Shown here: positions 1-8,129 of the stretch, piece after piece
Layout of the letters: the number at the start of each line of letters is the position of its first letter
How positions within the stretch are numbered: the first letter of the stretch is position 1
NCBI GenBank assembly: GCA_943789465.1
Contig: CALSUF010000003.1
Span: 186,001 to 250,000 of the forward strand
DNA: 64,000 nt
Reading direction: 5' to 3'
Source: an uncultured Flavobacteriaceae bacterium
GTDB lineage: Bacteria; Bacteroidota; Bacteroidia; Flavobacteriales; Flavobacteriaceae
Program-made: the position numbers and the translations under genes
The notes under the pieces: generated by a model
The model's input: the letters and a program-made list of their open reading frames with translations, nothing else
Database searches by the model: none
What the model was told of the DNA's origin: nothing

Positions 1-675
1 TTATTGGTAGATACTGCTTTAGAAGATTTTTGTGTGGTGACTACTAATCACCAAATCAAAGGGAAAGGGCAAATGGGTGCTGAGTGGGTTTCTGAGAAAG
101 ATAAAAACCTTACATTTAGCGTTTTAAAGAAAAATCCATCCGTTGTATTGCCCCAACAATTCCTTTTAAGTATCCTCGTTTCCTTGTCTATTATCAAAAC
201 GCTTGAGGATTATAATATCCCAAAATTAGCGATTAAATGGCCTAACGACATTTTGTCAGACCATTATAAAATTTCAGGTATTTTAATTGAAAATTTAATT
301 AAATCTAATAAAATCGATTTTTCTGTGATTGGGATTGGACTAAATGTTAATCAAGAATTTTTCAAAGGATTACCTAAGGTGAGCTCCTTAAAATCTATTT
401 TAGGAATGTCAATTGACAAGGATGAATTACTTCATAAACTCATAAATAATCTTAAAATTTATTTTGAGTTGTATGCCGAAAAAGGAAAAGGTGTTTTAAA
501 TGCAGAATACGAATCCTACCTGTTTCGAAAAGACAAGCCTTCTACATTTGAATTGCCTAGTCATAATCTATTTACAGGGATCATTAGGGGTGTAACAGAC
601 GCAGGTAAATTGCGCGTTCAAATGGAAAACACAACACAAGAGTTTAACTTGAAAGAGTTGAAATTGTTGTATTAA
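1..675 (+). CDS. birA: Biotin--[acetyl-CoA-carboxylase] ligase, 5' end missing
   Basis: This enzyme attaches biotin to the carrier lysine of biotin-dependent carboxylases through biotinyl-AMP in the cytosol. The frame is open from base 1, so the N-terminus lies outside the window; the TTG at position 4 is not a credible start. Visible BirA/LPL-type marks are GKGQMGAEW, which corresponds to the biotinyl-AMP loop (GRGRxGRxW in the family), and KWPNDIL, the conserved KWPND segment carrying the catalytic lysine. No N-terminal HTH repressor domain is in view, but one upstream cannot be excluded. The stop overlaps the convergent SRPBCC gene by 4 nt. The family assignment is firm from the two motifs. 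Confidence 0.93.
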   Translation, partial: LLVDTALEDFCVVTTNHQIKGKGQMGAEWVSEKDKNLTFSVLKKNPSVVLPQQFLLSILVSLSIIKTLEDYNIPKLAIKWPNDILSDHYKISGILIENLIKSNKIDFSVIGIGLNVNQEFFKGLPKVSSLKSILGMSIDKDELLHKLINNLKIYFELYAEKGKGVLNAEYESYLFRKDKPSTFELPSHNLFTGIIRGVTDAGKLRVQMENTTQEFNLKELKLLY

Positions 676-1067
676 ATTTTCTTAGGAATATTAAGTGCCA
701 AGGTTTCAATAAATTTTGAGATGGGGGCTTTAATCATCATGGCCATCATGGCATTAAAATCTCCCTCAAACGTTAACTGAACATCACTTTGAGTTACAGA
801 AAGGGATTCAATTTTAGCTGTTAAAGAAAAGTCTAATTTTCCGCCAGCAGCACCTAATATAATAGTATGTGGAGATACCATTGATTTTTTCTTTAAAACT
901 ATTTCGGGCATTCCACTCAAGGCAAATACAAATGTGTCGGAGTCGATAAGTTTAAACTTATTGATATTTTCGGGCATTAATTGTTCAAAATTTTCAACAT
1001 TCGTTAAAAAATTAAATACCTCTTGAGCTGATTTTTCAAGACTCACTTTTGTTGATTCTAGTTTCAT
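672..1067 (-). CDS. SRPBCC family protein
   Basis: A 131-residue protein with the layout of small START-like (SRPBCC) fold proteins. It has an N-terminal beta strand (LESTKVSLEKSAQEVF), a helix (FNFLTNVENFEQLMP), central strands, and a C-terminal helix (FIETLALNIP) that would close a hydrophobic pocket. No catalytic motif is seen; members bind lipids or other hydrophobic ligands, and the ligand here is unknown. It lies 8 nt downstream of pyrE on the same strand and is probably co-transcribed with it. It ends 4 nt inside the end of birA. I recall the NUDIX/pyrE/SRPBCC/birA neighbourhood as recurrent in Flavobacteriaceae, which supports this being a real gene. Confidence 0.8.
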   Translation of the reverse strand: MKLESTKVSLEKSAQEVFNFLTNVENFEQLMPENINKFKLIDSDTFVFALSGMPEIVLKKKSMVSPHTIILGAAGGKLDFSLTAKIESLSVTQSDVQLTFEGDFNAMMAMMIKAPISKFIETLALNIPKKI

Positions 1068-1075
1068 ATCTAAAT

Positions 1076-1720
1076 TTATTTACCTGTCCACTCAGACGGA
1101 TTTGAATTCCATTTTGATAAAATATCCACTTCATTTTGGTTGATAAAGTTAGTGTCTAAAGCTTGTTCTAGCAAACTTTCGTAATTACTAAGTGTAAAAA
1201 GATTGACATTGTTGGTTTCAAAATTTTCTTTCGAAACATCAAACCCATAGGTGAAAATCGCAACCATTCCTTTTACATTAACTTCAGCTGCTTTTAAAGC
1301 ATCTACTGCGACCAGACTGCTCTTTCCTGTACTGATTAGATCTTCGACGACAACAACATTTTGTCCTTTTTCAATAAACCCTTCAATTTGATTTTGCCGA
1401 CCATGCTTTTTTGCTTCTGGACGCACATACACAAAAGGAAGTCCAAGATATTCTGCAACCAAAGCTCCAATACCAATGGCGCCAGTGGCTACACCTGCAA
1501 TGACATCTGGTTTTCCGAACTCTATTTCTATGTTTTTAGCAATTTCTTCTTTGATATAGTTTCTAACAATTGGAAACGATAATACCAAACGGTTGTCGCA
1601 ATAGATTGGAGACTTCCATCCTGAAGCCCAAGTAAAGGGGTTTTTTTGGTTTAATTTTATGGCATTTATTTGAAGTAAAACTTCTGCAGTTTTTTTGGCA
1701 ATACTTTTGTTAAAAATCAT
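1076..1720 (-). CDS. pyrE: Orotate phosphoribosyltransferase
   Basis: Transfers the phosphoribosyl group of PRPP to orotate to give OMP, the fifth step of UMP synthesis, in the cytosol. The 214-residue length is normal for the family. The PRPP-binding motif is clear (VVVVEDLISTGKSS, near residues 120-133), as are the N-terminal NPFTWASGWKSPIYCDNR segment and the flexible-loop region KKHGRQNQIEG. The ATG at 1720 lies only 4 nt after a TAATTTTG promoter box, so the mRNA may be leaderless. It heads a minus-strand pair with the SRPBCC gene and is divergent from the NUDIX gene, with 59 nt between them. Confidence 0.97.
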   Translation of the reverse strand: MIFNKSIAKKTAEVLLQINAIKLNQKNPFTWASGWKSPIYCDNRLVLSFPIVRNYIKEEIAKNIEIEFGKPDVIAGVATGAIGIGALVAEYLGLPFVYVRPEAKKHGRQNQIEGFIEKGQNVVVVEDLISTGKSSLVAVDALKAAEVNVKGMVAIFTYGFDVSKENFETNNVNLFTLSNYESLLEQALDTNFINQNEVDILSKWNSNPSEWTGK

Positions 1721-1724
1721 GTGT

Positions 1725-1732
1725 CAAAATTA
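1725..1732 (-). promoter_or_regulatory. Candidate pyrE promoter (-7 box)
   Basis: TAATTTTG on the minus strand fits the Bacteroidota -7 box TAnnTTTG. Only 4 nt separate it from the pyrE ATG, so transcription would start at or next to the start codon. No TTG sits 17-23 nt upstream, so this rests on the -7 box alone. Confidence 0.45.
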
Positions 1733-1779
1733 CTAAAAATAACTACTTTTACTTTCTATTAACTTGTTTTTAATTAACA

Positions 1780-2361
1780 ATGTATAAAATATTTGTTGGT
1801 AATAAACCAATAGTTCTCACAACTGAGCTAGAGCCTGAAACAAATTTCAAGAATTTTTCGATTGATTCAGTAGATATCAACAAAGTACTTGCGAAACTCA
1901 AAAAAGATAAATACGGCTCTGTTCGTCTTGTTGGAACCGACAAAGATGTACTTCTCAAAAAATTTCTGTCCTTATTGCCCAATGTAATTGCTGGAGGTGG
2001 GAAGGTTTATAATCAGAAAAATGAAATATTATTTATTTTTAGAAATGGTAAATGGGATTTACCAAAAGGCAAAGCAGAGGCAAAAGAAACGATAAATTTC
2101 ACCGCACTACGGGAGGTAGAAGAAGAAACAGGCGTTACGGGGTTAAAAATTACCAAGCCCTTAGAAATCACGTATCATATATTCAAAAGAAATGATCGTA
2201 ACTATATCAAAGTGACCTATTGGTTCGAAATGTATTCAGAATACGACGGAAAACTAATTCCACAAGAAAAAGAAGGCATTACTAAAGTCAAATGGATTCC
2301 CGAAACCAAACTTCAAAAGGTATTTAATAACTCTTACGCGAACATCAAATTGCTCATTTAA
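1780..2361 (+). CDS. NUDIX hydrolase
   Basis: A pyrophosphohydrolase of the Nudix superfamily, 193 residues. The Nudix box is complete at residues 97-119: G, five residues, E, seven residues, then REVEEETGV, with the metal-binding glutamates present. About 65 residues precede the domain; this extension (VRLVGTDKDVLLKKF and around) has no motif I recognise and may be a substrate or regulatory module. The substrate (a nucleoside diphosphate derivative, ADP-ribose or diadenosine polyphosphate) cannot be told from sequence. It is divergent from pyrE across 59 nt. No clear TAnnTTTG box precedes it. Confidence 0.92.
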   Translation: MYKIFVGNKPIVLTTELEPETNFKNFSIDSVDINKVLAKLKKDKYGSVRLVGTDKDVLLKKFLSLLPNVIAGGGKVYNQKNEILFIFRNGKWDLPKGKAEAKETINFTALREVEEETGVTGLKITKPLEITYHIFKRNDRNYIKVTYWFEMYSEYDGKLIPQEKEGITKVKWIPETKLQKVFNNSYANIKLLI

Positions 2362-2414
2362 AGTGATTTAGAGGTATATTGTTATAAAAATCTTCAATTA
2401 AACGTGCTTTACAG

Positions 2415-2444
2415 TTGTTATCATTTTCAATAAGTTTATTTTTG
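2415..2444 (+). promoter_or_regulatory. Promoter of the first SulP gene
   Basis: TTG (2415-2417), a 19-nt spacer, then TATTTTTG (2437-2444): a full match to the Bacteroidota pattern TTG-N17-23-TAnnTTTG. The start codon follows 19 nt downstream. Confidence 0.7.
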
Positions 2445-2463
2445 CCAGCAAAATTGACAAAAA

Positions 2464-4086
2464 ATGATGGAGTTTATAAGAAAGCGTTCAAGTAATGTTA
2501 AAAATGATGTTTTAAGTGGTTTGACCGTAGCGTTGGCCTTAGTTCCAGAAGCAGTAGCATTTGCTTTTGTGGCAGGAGTTGATCCTTTAGTTGGTTTGTA
2601 TGCAGCGTTTATGATTGGTCTTATTACCTCAATTTTTGGAGGGCGTCCAGGAATGATTAGCGGAGCTACGGGGGCTTTAGCAGTAGTTATGGTTACTCTT
2701 GTGGCGCGTGGAAATGCAATGGGAGCTGAAGGTGATGAATTAGGACTTTACTATCTCTTTATGACTGTTATTTTAATGGGAGTTATTCAGGTTTTAGCAG
2801 GTGTTTTTAAACTCGGAAAATTTGTCCGTTTGATTCCGCATCCAGTAATGATGGGCTTTGTGAATGGATTGGCAATTGTTATTTTTCTTTCTCAATTAAG
2901 TATGTTTATGACGTCTGAAAATGGCGAGATGGTATGGATGCAAGGGACCTCATTATGGACTATGATTGGATTGGTTGGCTTAACAATCGCTATTATGTTT
3001 GGATTGCCACAGATCACTAAAAAATTACCAGAAGCATTGGTGGCTATTTTGGTGGTTTCTGCAATTGTTATTTTTGGAGATTTAGATGTAGCAACTGTTG
3101 GAAGCTTCATTAGAGATGGTGGTGGTGAAGGCTTAAAAGGTGGGTTACCACTTCCACAGTGGGCTATTTTTGAAAAAATCCCCCTTAATTTTGAAACCTT
3201 AAAATTTATTGGACCGTATGCATTGATTCTTGCAGCGATTGGATTGATTGAATCCCTAATGACATTGAACCTAATCGATGAGCTTACTGAAACACGTGGA
3301 AACTCCAATAAAGAATGTATCGCTCAAGGAGGTGCAAATATCGTTACTGGATTGTTTGGAGGTATGGGTGGATGTGCAATGATTGGACAATCTATTATTA
3401 ATATCAAAGGAGGTGGAAGAGGCCGTCTTTCTGGGATTGTAGCTGCACTCGCACTTTTAGCATTTATATTATTTGCATCAGGGCTAATAGAACAAGTTCC
3501 TATCGCTGCATTGGTAGGGGTTATGTTTATGGTGGTGATTGGTACTTTTGCATGGTCAAGTTTTAGAATTATTAATAAAATTCCAAAAACAGATGTATTT
3601 GTATTGATATTAGTTTCATCGATGACGGTATTTTTTGATTTAGCAATCGCTGTAATTTCTGGAGTGATTGTCAGTGCGCTTGTATTTTCATGGGAAAATG
3701 CGAAACGTATTCGTGCTCGAAAACGGATCAAGGAAGATGGTACTAAAGTGTATGAAATATGGGGACCTTTGTTTTTTGGAAGCATCAAAACGTTTAATGA
3801 TAAATTTGATGTCAAAAATGACCCTCAATCTGTTGAAATTGATTTTGTTGAATCGCGAGTGAGTGATCATTCTGCTATTGAAGCCATATCAAACCTTGTC
3901 AATAAATATAAAGAAGATGGTAAAACAATTCACCTTAAACACTTGAGCGAAGATTGTAAGATTTTGTTATATAAATCCAGTCCACTTTTTAAAGATGTTA
4001 TAATTGAGGCTATTGATGACCCTAGGTACCATTTAGCTGAAAATCCTGAAGCTTTTACAGAGGGACTTTCAGAATATAAACTCTAG
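2464..4086 (+). CDS. SulP family inorganic anion permease with STAS domain
   Basis: An inner-membrane secondary transporter of 540 residues from the SLC26/SulP family, which moves sulfate, bicarbonate or related anions. The first transmembrane helices carry GLTVALALVPEAVAFAF, the family's N-terminal signature. Many hydrophobic segments follow to about residue 420. The C-terminal 120 residues (IWGPLFFGSIKTF, then VEIDFVESRVSDHSAIEAI) form a cytosolic STAS domain. ATG at 2464 and 2467 are both possible starts. A well-spaced promoter precedes it, and the stop overlaps coaD by 4 nt (convergent). No carbonic anhydrase is next to this copy, unlike the one at 10.9 kb, so the substrate is open; Na+-dependent bicarbonate or sulfate are the obvious options. 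Confidence 0.92.
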   Translation: MMEFIRKRSSNVKNDVLSGLTVALALVPEAVAFAFVAGVDPLVGLYAAFMIGLITSIFGGRPGMISGATGALAVVMVTLVARGNAMGAEGDELGLYYLFMTVILMGVIQVLAGVFKLGKFVRLIPHPVMMGFVNGLAIVIFLSQLSMFMTSENGEMVWMQGTSLWTMIGLVGLTIAIMFGLPQITKKLPEALVAILVVSAIVIFGDLDVATVGSFIRDGGGEGLKGGLPLPQWAIFEKIPLNFETLKFIGPYALILAAIGLIESLMTLNLIDELTETRGNSNKECIAQGGANIVTGLFGGMGGCAMIGQSIINIKGGGRGRLSGIVAALALLAFILFASGLIEQVPIAALVGVMFMVVIGTFAWSSFRIINKIPKTDVFVLILVSSMTVFFDLAIAVISGVIVSALVFSWENAKRIRARKRIKEDGTKVYEIWGPLFFGSIKTFNDKFDVKNDPQSVEIDFVESRVSDHSAIEAISNLVNKYKEDGKTIHLKHLSEDCKILLYKSSPLFKDVIIEAIDDPRYHLAENPEAFTEGLSEYKL

Positions 4087-4544
4087 CGTTTTTTAATACG
4101 TACAGAATTGGGAACAAGCTTTTTGTAATCTCCATCAAAGCGAATAATTTCTCTTACAATAGAGGAGGAAATAAACGAAGTTTGGGCAGAGGTGAGTAGA
4201 AAAACAGTTTCTAAAGTTGATAAATGCCTGTTGGTTTGAGCGATTGCTTTTTCAAATTCAAAATCCGCAGGATTCCGTAAGCCTCTTAAAATAAAATCAA
4301 CTCCAATTTCTTTGCAGAACTCAGTAGTCAAACCACTATAGGACATTACTTTTACTTTTGGATTGTCTTTGAAAGTGTTTTCAATAAACTGTTTGCGTTC
4401 TTCTAATGAAAACATATAGTCTTTAGAAGAGTTTTCGCCAATGGCAATAATAACTTCGTCAAATAAGGTAACACCTCTATTAACAATGTCAAAATGCCCT
4501 AATGTGATAGGGTCAAAGGATCCTGGAAAAATTGCTTTCTTCAT
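4083..4544 (-). CDS. coaD: Phosphopantetheine adenylyltransferase
   Basis: Transfers AMP from ATP to 4'-phosphopantetheine to make dephospho-CoA, the penultimate step of CoA synthesis. The 153-residue length is typical. The nucleotidyltransferase signature FPGSFDPITLGHFDIV with its T/HxGH-like GH pair lies at the N-terminus, and the C-terminal ISSSIVREI motif (SSxxVRE in the family) is present. It lies 9 nt downstream of ddl on the same strand, so the two probably share a transcript. Confidence 0.97.
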   Translation of the reverse strand: MKKAIFPGSFDPITLGHFDIVNRGVTLFDEVIIAIGENSSKDYMFSLEERKQFIENTFKDNPKVKVMSYSGLTTEFCKEIGVDFILRGLRNPADFEFEKAIAQTNRHLSTLETVFLLTSAQTSFISSSIVREIIRFDGDYKKLVPNSVRIKKR

Positions 4545-4553
4545 GTTGTAAAG

Positions 4554-5537
4554 TTAAGGATTTTTCTGAAGTGCTTGTCGAATTGCGTTGTCAAACAAAT
4601 CGGGCAATGAAATTCCTGCCTGAGATGCTTGCTGGGGTAAGATGCTTTCTTTGGTTAAACCAGGAATTGTATTGATTTCTAAGAAATGCGGTTTGTTGTC
4701 TTTAAAAATAAATTCGCTTCTAGAAAACCCATCTAATTTTAAAACCTCATAAATCTTTTTAGCAACCTTTCGAACATCTGTTTCTTGGGCAGTGCTCAAA
4801 CGAGCAGGGGTAATTTCTTTTGATTTACCTAAGTATTTTGCTTCGTAATCAAAAAAGTCATTTTCTGTTACAATCTCGGTAATTGGGAGTACAGTAACCT
4901 CCCCTTTATATCGAATAACACCAACCGATACTTCTGTGCCGTCTAAAAACGATTCAATAATGAGTTCATCATCTTCTTTAAATGCGGTTTCTATGGCATT
5001 TGGTAAGTCGGCTTTTGAATAGACTTTGGTAACTCCAAAACTACTACCGGCTTTATTGGCTTTTACAAAGCAAGGAAATCCAACAGCCTTTTCGATGGCT
5101 GTAGAGTCAATTGCATCGCCAACATTTAAAAAATAGGAATTTGCTGCGAGAATACCATAAGGTTTTAACGCACTTAAACAATCACGTTTATTAAATGTTA
5201 GGGCCGCTTGGTACATACTACAACTGGTATGCGGAATAGATAATAATTCAAAATAGGCTTGCATAAGTCCGTCTTCGCCTGGACTGCCGTGAATGGCATT
5301 AAATACGCAGTCAAAATTTATTTTTGAACCAGCAACATTAATAGAAAAATCAGCTTTATCTACAGGGCGTTCTGTTAAATCTTCTGCAACATATACCCAT
5401 TTATCTTTAAAAATATGGATGCAATACGCATTGTAGCTTATTTTTGGTAAACTGTCGTAAACGACACCTCCGCTTTTTAAAGAGATTAAATATTCGCTAG
5501 AATATCCGCCCATAATGATGGCAATATTTTTTTTCAT
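4554..5537 (-). CDS. ddl: D-alanine--D-alanine ligase
   Basis: Joins two D-alanines with ATP to make the dipeptide that ends the peptidoglycan stem. The protein has 327 residues with ATP-grasp architecture: a lid region (FVKANKAGSSFGVTKV), a metal-binding segment (RSEFIFKDNKPHFLEINTIPGLT), and the C-terminal helix after it. The N-terminal motif reads GGYSSEYLISLKSG. The enterobacterial enzymes have GGxSxExEVSLxSG here, so the second glutamate of that motif (Glu15 in E. coli DdlB) is a leucine in this protein. It is the first gene of a minus-strand pair with coaD and is divergent from the PASTA gene. Confidence 0.95.
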   Translation of the reverse strand: MKKNIAIIMGGYSSEYLISLKSGGVVYDSLPKISYNAYCIHIFKDKWVYVAEDLTERPVDKADFSINVAGSKINFDCVFNAIHGSPGEDGLMQAYFELLSIPHTSCSMYQAALTFNKRDCLSALKPYGILAANSYFLNVGDAIDSTAIEKAVGFPCFVKANKAGSSFGVTKVYSKADLPNAIETAFKEDDELIIESFLDGTEVSVGVIRYKGEVTVLPITEIVTENDFFDYEAKYLGKSKEITPARLSTAQETDVRKVAKKIYEVLKLDGFSRSEFIFKDNKPHFLEINTIPGLTKESILPQQASQAGISLPDLFDNAIRQALQKNP

Positions 5538-5594
5538 TTGTACGTTTATAAAGTAAAAATATTACTTTTATCTCAAATCAAAATCATTTTAAAC

Positions 5595-5621
5595 CAAATA
5601 TATTTACTTCAAACTAAACAA
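5595..5621 (-). promoter_or_regulatory. Candidate ddl-coaD promoter
   Basis: On the minus strand TTG (5621-5619), 16 nt, then TATATTTG (5602-5595). The -7 box is perfect and the spacer is one base short of the usual range. It would give a leader of roughly 50 nt before the ddl ATG. Confidence 0.5.
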
Positions 5622-5652
5622 GCTAAAGATTTTAAGGACACAAATATTTGCT

Positions 5653-5660
5653 TAGCTTTG
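5653..5660 (+). promoter_or_regulatory. Candidate promoter of the PASTA-rluD-yaaA operon (-7 box)
   Basis: TAGCTTTG fits TAnnTTTG and ends 20 nt before the ATG at 5681. No TTG at the right distance was found. It lies downstream of an in-frame TTG at 5648, which argues against that codon as the start of the PASTA gene. Confidence 0.45.
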
Positions 5661-5680
5661 TTACATCATTAAAACAAACC

Positions 5681-6238
5681 ATGAATTTCATTAAATTCTT
5701 TTTTAGTAAATCATTTATAAAGCAATTAATTTTTGCATTTATAGTGTTATTAGTTTTTGGCTTTTTAGCACTCAAATGGCTCAAATTGTATACCAATCAT
5801 GGCTCTTTTGTGACGGTGCCAGCACTTACAGGTAAAACTTTTGAATCAGCTCAGTTTCTTATCAAAGATCTCGATCTTAGAAGTGAAGTGCAAGATTCTT
5901 CAAACTACAACCCTAACTACCCTAAGGGGGCTGTGATCGAACAAGATCCTTTGGCAGGTAGCAAAGTCAAAGAAGATCGAAAAATATATTTAATTCTTAA
6001 CCCTTCAGCCTACAGGACACTTCCAGTACCAGATGTCATTCGTCGGACGATCAGACAAGCAAAACCCACACTTGAAACCCTAGGGTTTCAAATTGGATCA
6101 ATGATCTATGAAGATGATTTAGGGAAAGATGAAGTTTTAGAAATACGCCATAACGGTCAAATTATTGAAGCAGGTACGATGCTTCCAAAAACCTCGAAAA
6201 TCGACCTTGTTTTAGGAAACGGTGTTCGAAAGCAATAA
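5681..6238 (+). CDS. Membrane-anchored PASTA domain protein
   Basis: A 185-residue protein with a short cytoplasmic N-terminus, one transmembrane helix (near residues 12-32: FAFIVLLVFGFLALKWL) and two periplasmic PASTA domains. The first begins FVTVPALTGKTFESAQFLI and the second LPVPDVIRRTIRQAKPTLE. PASTA domains bind peptidoglycan stem peptides or beta-lactams. There is no kinase or transpeptidase domain, so it is not a PknB or PBP; a structural or sensor role at the cell wall is inferred. I chose ATG 5681 over the upstream TTG because a promoter box lies between them. It is 6 nt upstream of rluD and faces ddl, which suits a wall-related job. Confidence 0.85.
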   Translation: MNFIKFFFSKSFIKQLIFAFIVLLVFGFLALKWLKLYTNHGSFVTVPALTGKTFESAQFLIKDLDLRSEVQDSSNYNPNYPKGAVIEQDPLAGSKVKEDRKIYLILNPSAYRTLPVPDVIRRTIRQAKPTLETLGFQIGSMIYEDDLGKDEVLEIRHNGQIIEAGTMLPKTSKIDLVLGNGVRKQ

Positions 6239-6244
6239 GTAACC

Positions 6245-7291
6245 ATGGAAGAATCCAATGAATTTTTAGAGAATGAAAGTGAATTACATGAGCATTATTC
6301 GTTTACAGTCGAAAAAGGACAACAGCCTTTACGGATTGATAAATACTTGATGAATTTTGTCGAAAATGCCACTCGAAATAAAATACAAGCCGCTGCTAAA
6401 GAGGGTAGCATACGAGTCAATGAGTTGGTTGTCAAATCAAATTATAAGGTGAAGCCTTTGGATCAAATCCGTGTTTTATTTGAACATCCCCCTCATGAAA
6501 ATTTATTAGTACCCGAAGAGATTCCTATTGATGTTGTCTATGAAGATGATGACCTATTGGTGGTCAACAAAGCACCAGGGATGGTTGTTCATCCAGGACA
6601 TGGAAATTATTCTGGAACTCTAATTAATGCCTTGCTATTTCATTTTGATAATTTACCTAATAACAGTAGTAACCGACCAGGCTTAGTCCACCGGATTGAT
6701 AAAGATACAAGTGGATTGTTGGTTGTTGCTAAAACTGAAAAAGCGATGGCGCATCTATCGGCACAATTCAAAGCCAAAACAAGTGAGCGCGAATATGTTG
6801 CCTTAGTTTGGGGAAATGTTGAATTAGAAGAAGGCACAATTGAAGGTAATATAGGGCGTCACCCTAAAAATAGGTTACAAAATACGGTCTATTTTGGAGA
6901 TGAAGCAGACAAAGGAAAACCGGCGATTACCCATTACAAAGTTCTTCAACGTTTGGGCTATGTGACGTTGTTAGCCTGTAGATTAGAAACGGGACGTACG
7001 CACCAAATACGGGTACACATGAAACACATTGGACACACGCTTTTTAATGATGAACGGTATGGTGGCGAGCGCATCCTGAAAGGAACAACTTTTACTAAGT
7101 ACAAGCAGTTTGTAGATAATTGTTTTAAAACCCTTCCGCGTCAAGCTTTGCATGCCAAAACCTTAGGGTTTGTACATCCTACTACTGGGAAAACGATGTC
7201 TTTTACAACTGAAATTCCTCAGGACATGCAAAATTGTATCGAAAAATGGCAAACCTATTCGAATCATATTTCAGAAAATAAAGACTCATGA
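6245..7291 (+). CDS. rluD: RluD-type 23S rRNA pseudouridine synthase
   Basis: Isomerises uridines to pseudouridine in 23S rRNA; RluD of E. coli acts on positions 1911, 1915 and 1917. The 348-residue protein has an N-terminal S4 RNA-binding domain (LRIDKYLMNFVENATRNKIQ, from about residue 28) and a catalytic domain with LVHRIDKDTSGLLVVAK, whose aspartate is the nucleophile. RTHQIRVHMKHIGH follows, also conserved in the RluA/RluD family. It lies 6 nt after the PASTA gene and overlaps yaaA by 4 nt (ATGA), so the three genes form an operon. The RluD rather than RluC assignment is from overall resemblance. Confidence 0.93.
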   Translation: MEESNEFLENESELHEHYSFTVEKGQQPLRIDKYLMNFVENATRNKIQAAAKEGSIRVNELVVKSNYKVKPLDQIRVLFEHPPHENLLVPEEIPIDVVYEDDDLLVVNKAPGMVVHPGHGNYSGTLINALLFHFDNLPNNSSNRPGLVHRIDKDTSGLLVVAKTEKAMAHLSAQFKAKTSEREYVALVWGNVELEEGTIEGNIGRHPKNRLQNTVYFGDEADKGKPAITHYKVLQRLGYVTLLACRLETGRTHQIRVHMKHIGHTLFNDERYGGERILKGTTFTKYKQFVDNCFKTLPRQALHAKTLGFVHPTTGKTMSFTTEIPQDMQNCIEKWQTYSNHISENKDS

Positions 7292-8046
7292 AACTAGTTA
7301 TCTCACCTGCAAAATCATTAAATTACGAGAGTGATTTACCTACCAAATTAAGCACCAATAGTCATTTTTTGAATGAAGCTAAACAATTGAATACAATTCT
7401 TAAAAAGAAATCGGCCAAAGCACTTTCGGAATTGATGCATATTTCATCTAATTTAGGACAGCTCAATTATGAACGTAATCAACAGTGGACGGTGCCTTTT
7501 ACTACTGAAAATGCGCGGCCAGCTATCTATGCGTTTAATGGCGATGTGTATCGTGGGTTAGATGCCTATACCATTGAAGCATCAAAAATAGAAGCTTTAC
7601 AGCAATCTGTACGAATTATATCGGGTTTATATGGTATTTTGAAACCATTAGACTTGATACAACCTTATCGTCTGGAAATGGGTACAAAAATTCCCGTAGG
7701 TAAATCTAAAAACCTCTATGACTTTTGGCGGAAAAAAGTATCAACTGCTTTGAATGATGAATTAGAAGAAGGGGAGTTGTTTGTGAACTTAGCAAGTCAA
7801 GAGTATTTTAAGGCCATTGATGTCAAAATTCTTAAAGTACCCGTTGTTCATGTCGATTTTAAAGAATTTAAAAATGGACAGTATAAAACCATTGCTATTT
7901 TTGCGAAACTTGCCCGAGGTTATATGACACGACACATCATTGAAAATTCAGTGGAGACGATTGATGGCTTGAAAACCTTTGCAACGGATGGCTATGCGTA
8001 TGATGCGAATTTATCAACGGATACTAAATTGGTGTTTACCCGTTAA
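7288..8046 (+). CDS. yaaA: Peroxide stress protein YaaA
   Basis: A DUF328/YaaA family protein of 252 residues, the normal length. The diagnostic N-terminus MKLVISPAKSLNYE and the later segments FNGDVYRGLDA and SGLYGILKPLDLIQPYRLEMGT are all present. In E. coli YaaA limits free iron and DNA damage during peroxide stress; it binds DNA and has a helix-hairpin-helix-like part. The start overlaps the rluD stop by 4 nt. It is the last gene of its operon; a new promoter box follows before the helicase gene. Confidence 0.95.
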   Translation: MKLVISPAKSLNYESDLPTKLSTNSHFLNEAKQLNTILKKKSAKALSELMHISSNLGQLNYERNQQWTVPFTTENARPAIYAFNGDVYRGLDAYTIEASKIEALQQSVRIISGLYGILKPLDLIQPYRLEMGTKIPVGKSKNLYDFWRKKVSTALNDELEEGELFVNLASQEYFKAIDVKILKVPVVHVDFKEFKNGQYKTIAIFAKLARGYMTRHIIENSVETIDGLKTFATDGYAYDANLSTDTKLVFTR

Positions 8047-8064
8047 TTTATTTAAAATAAGACG

Positions 8065-8072
8065 TACCTTTG
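8065..8072 (+). promoter_or_regulatory. Candidate helicase promoter (-7 box)
   Basis: TACCTTTG matches TAnnTTTG and would leave a leader of about 50 nt before ATG 8130. A long 5' leader is common for cold-induced DEAD-box helicase genes, but no specific structure was identified. No TTG lies at the expected distance. Confidence 0.45.
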
Positions 8073-8129
8073 TGGCATCGTTCAGAATGACCTATCGTAT
8101 TGTATACTGTCATTTTCAAAACATAATAT

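Noticed and set aside
2892-3815. Long antisense reading frames over the SulP gene
   Set aside because: They mirror the codon pattern of the sense gene, have no family motif and no promoter.
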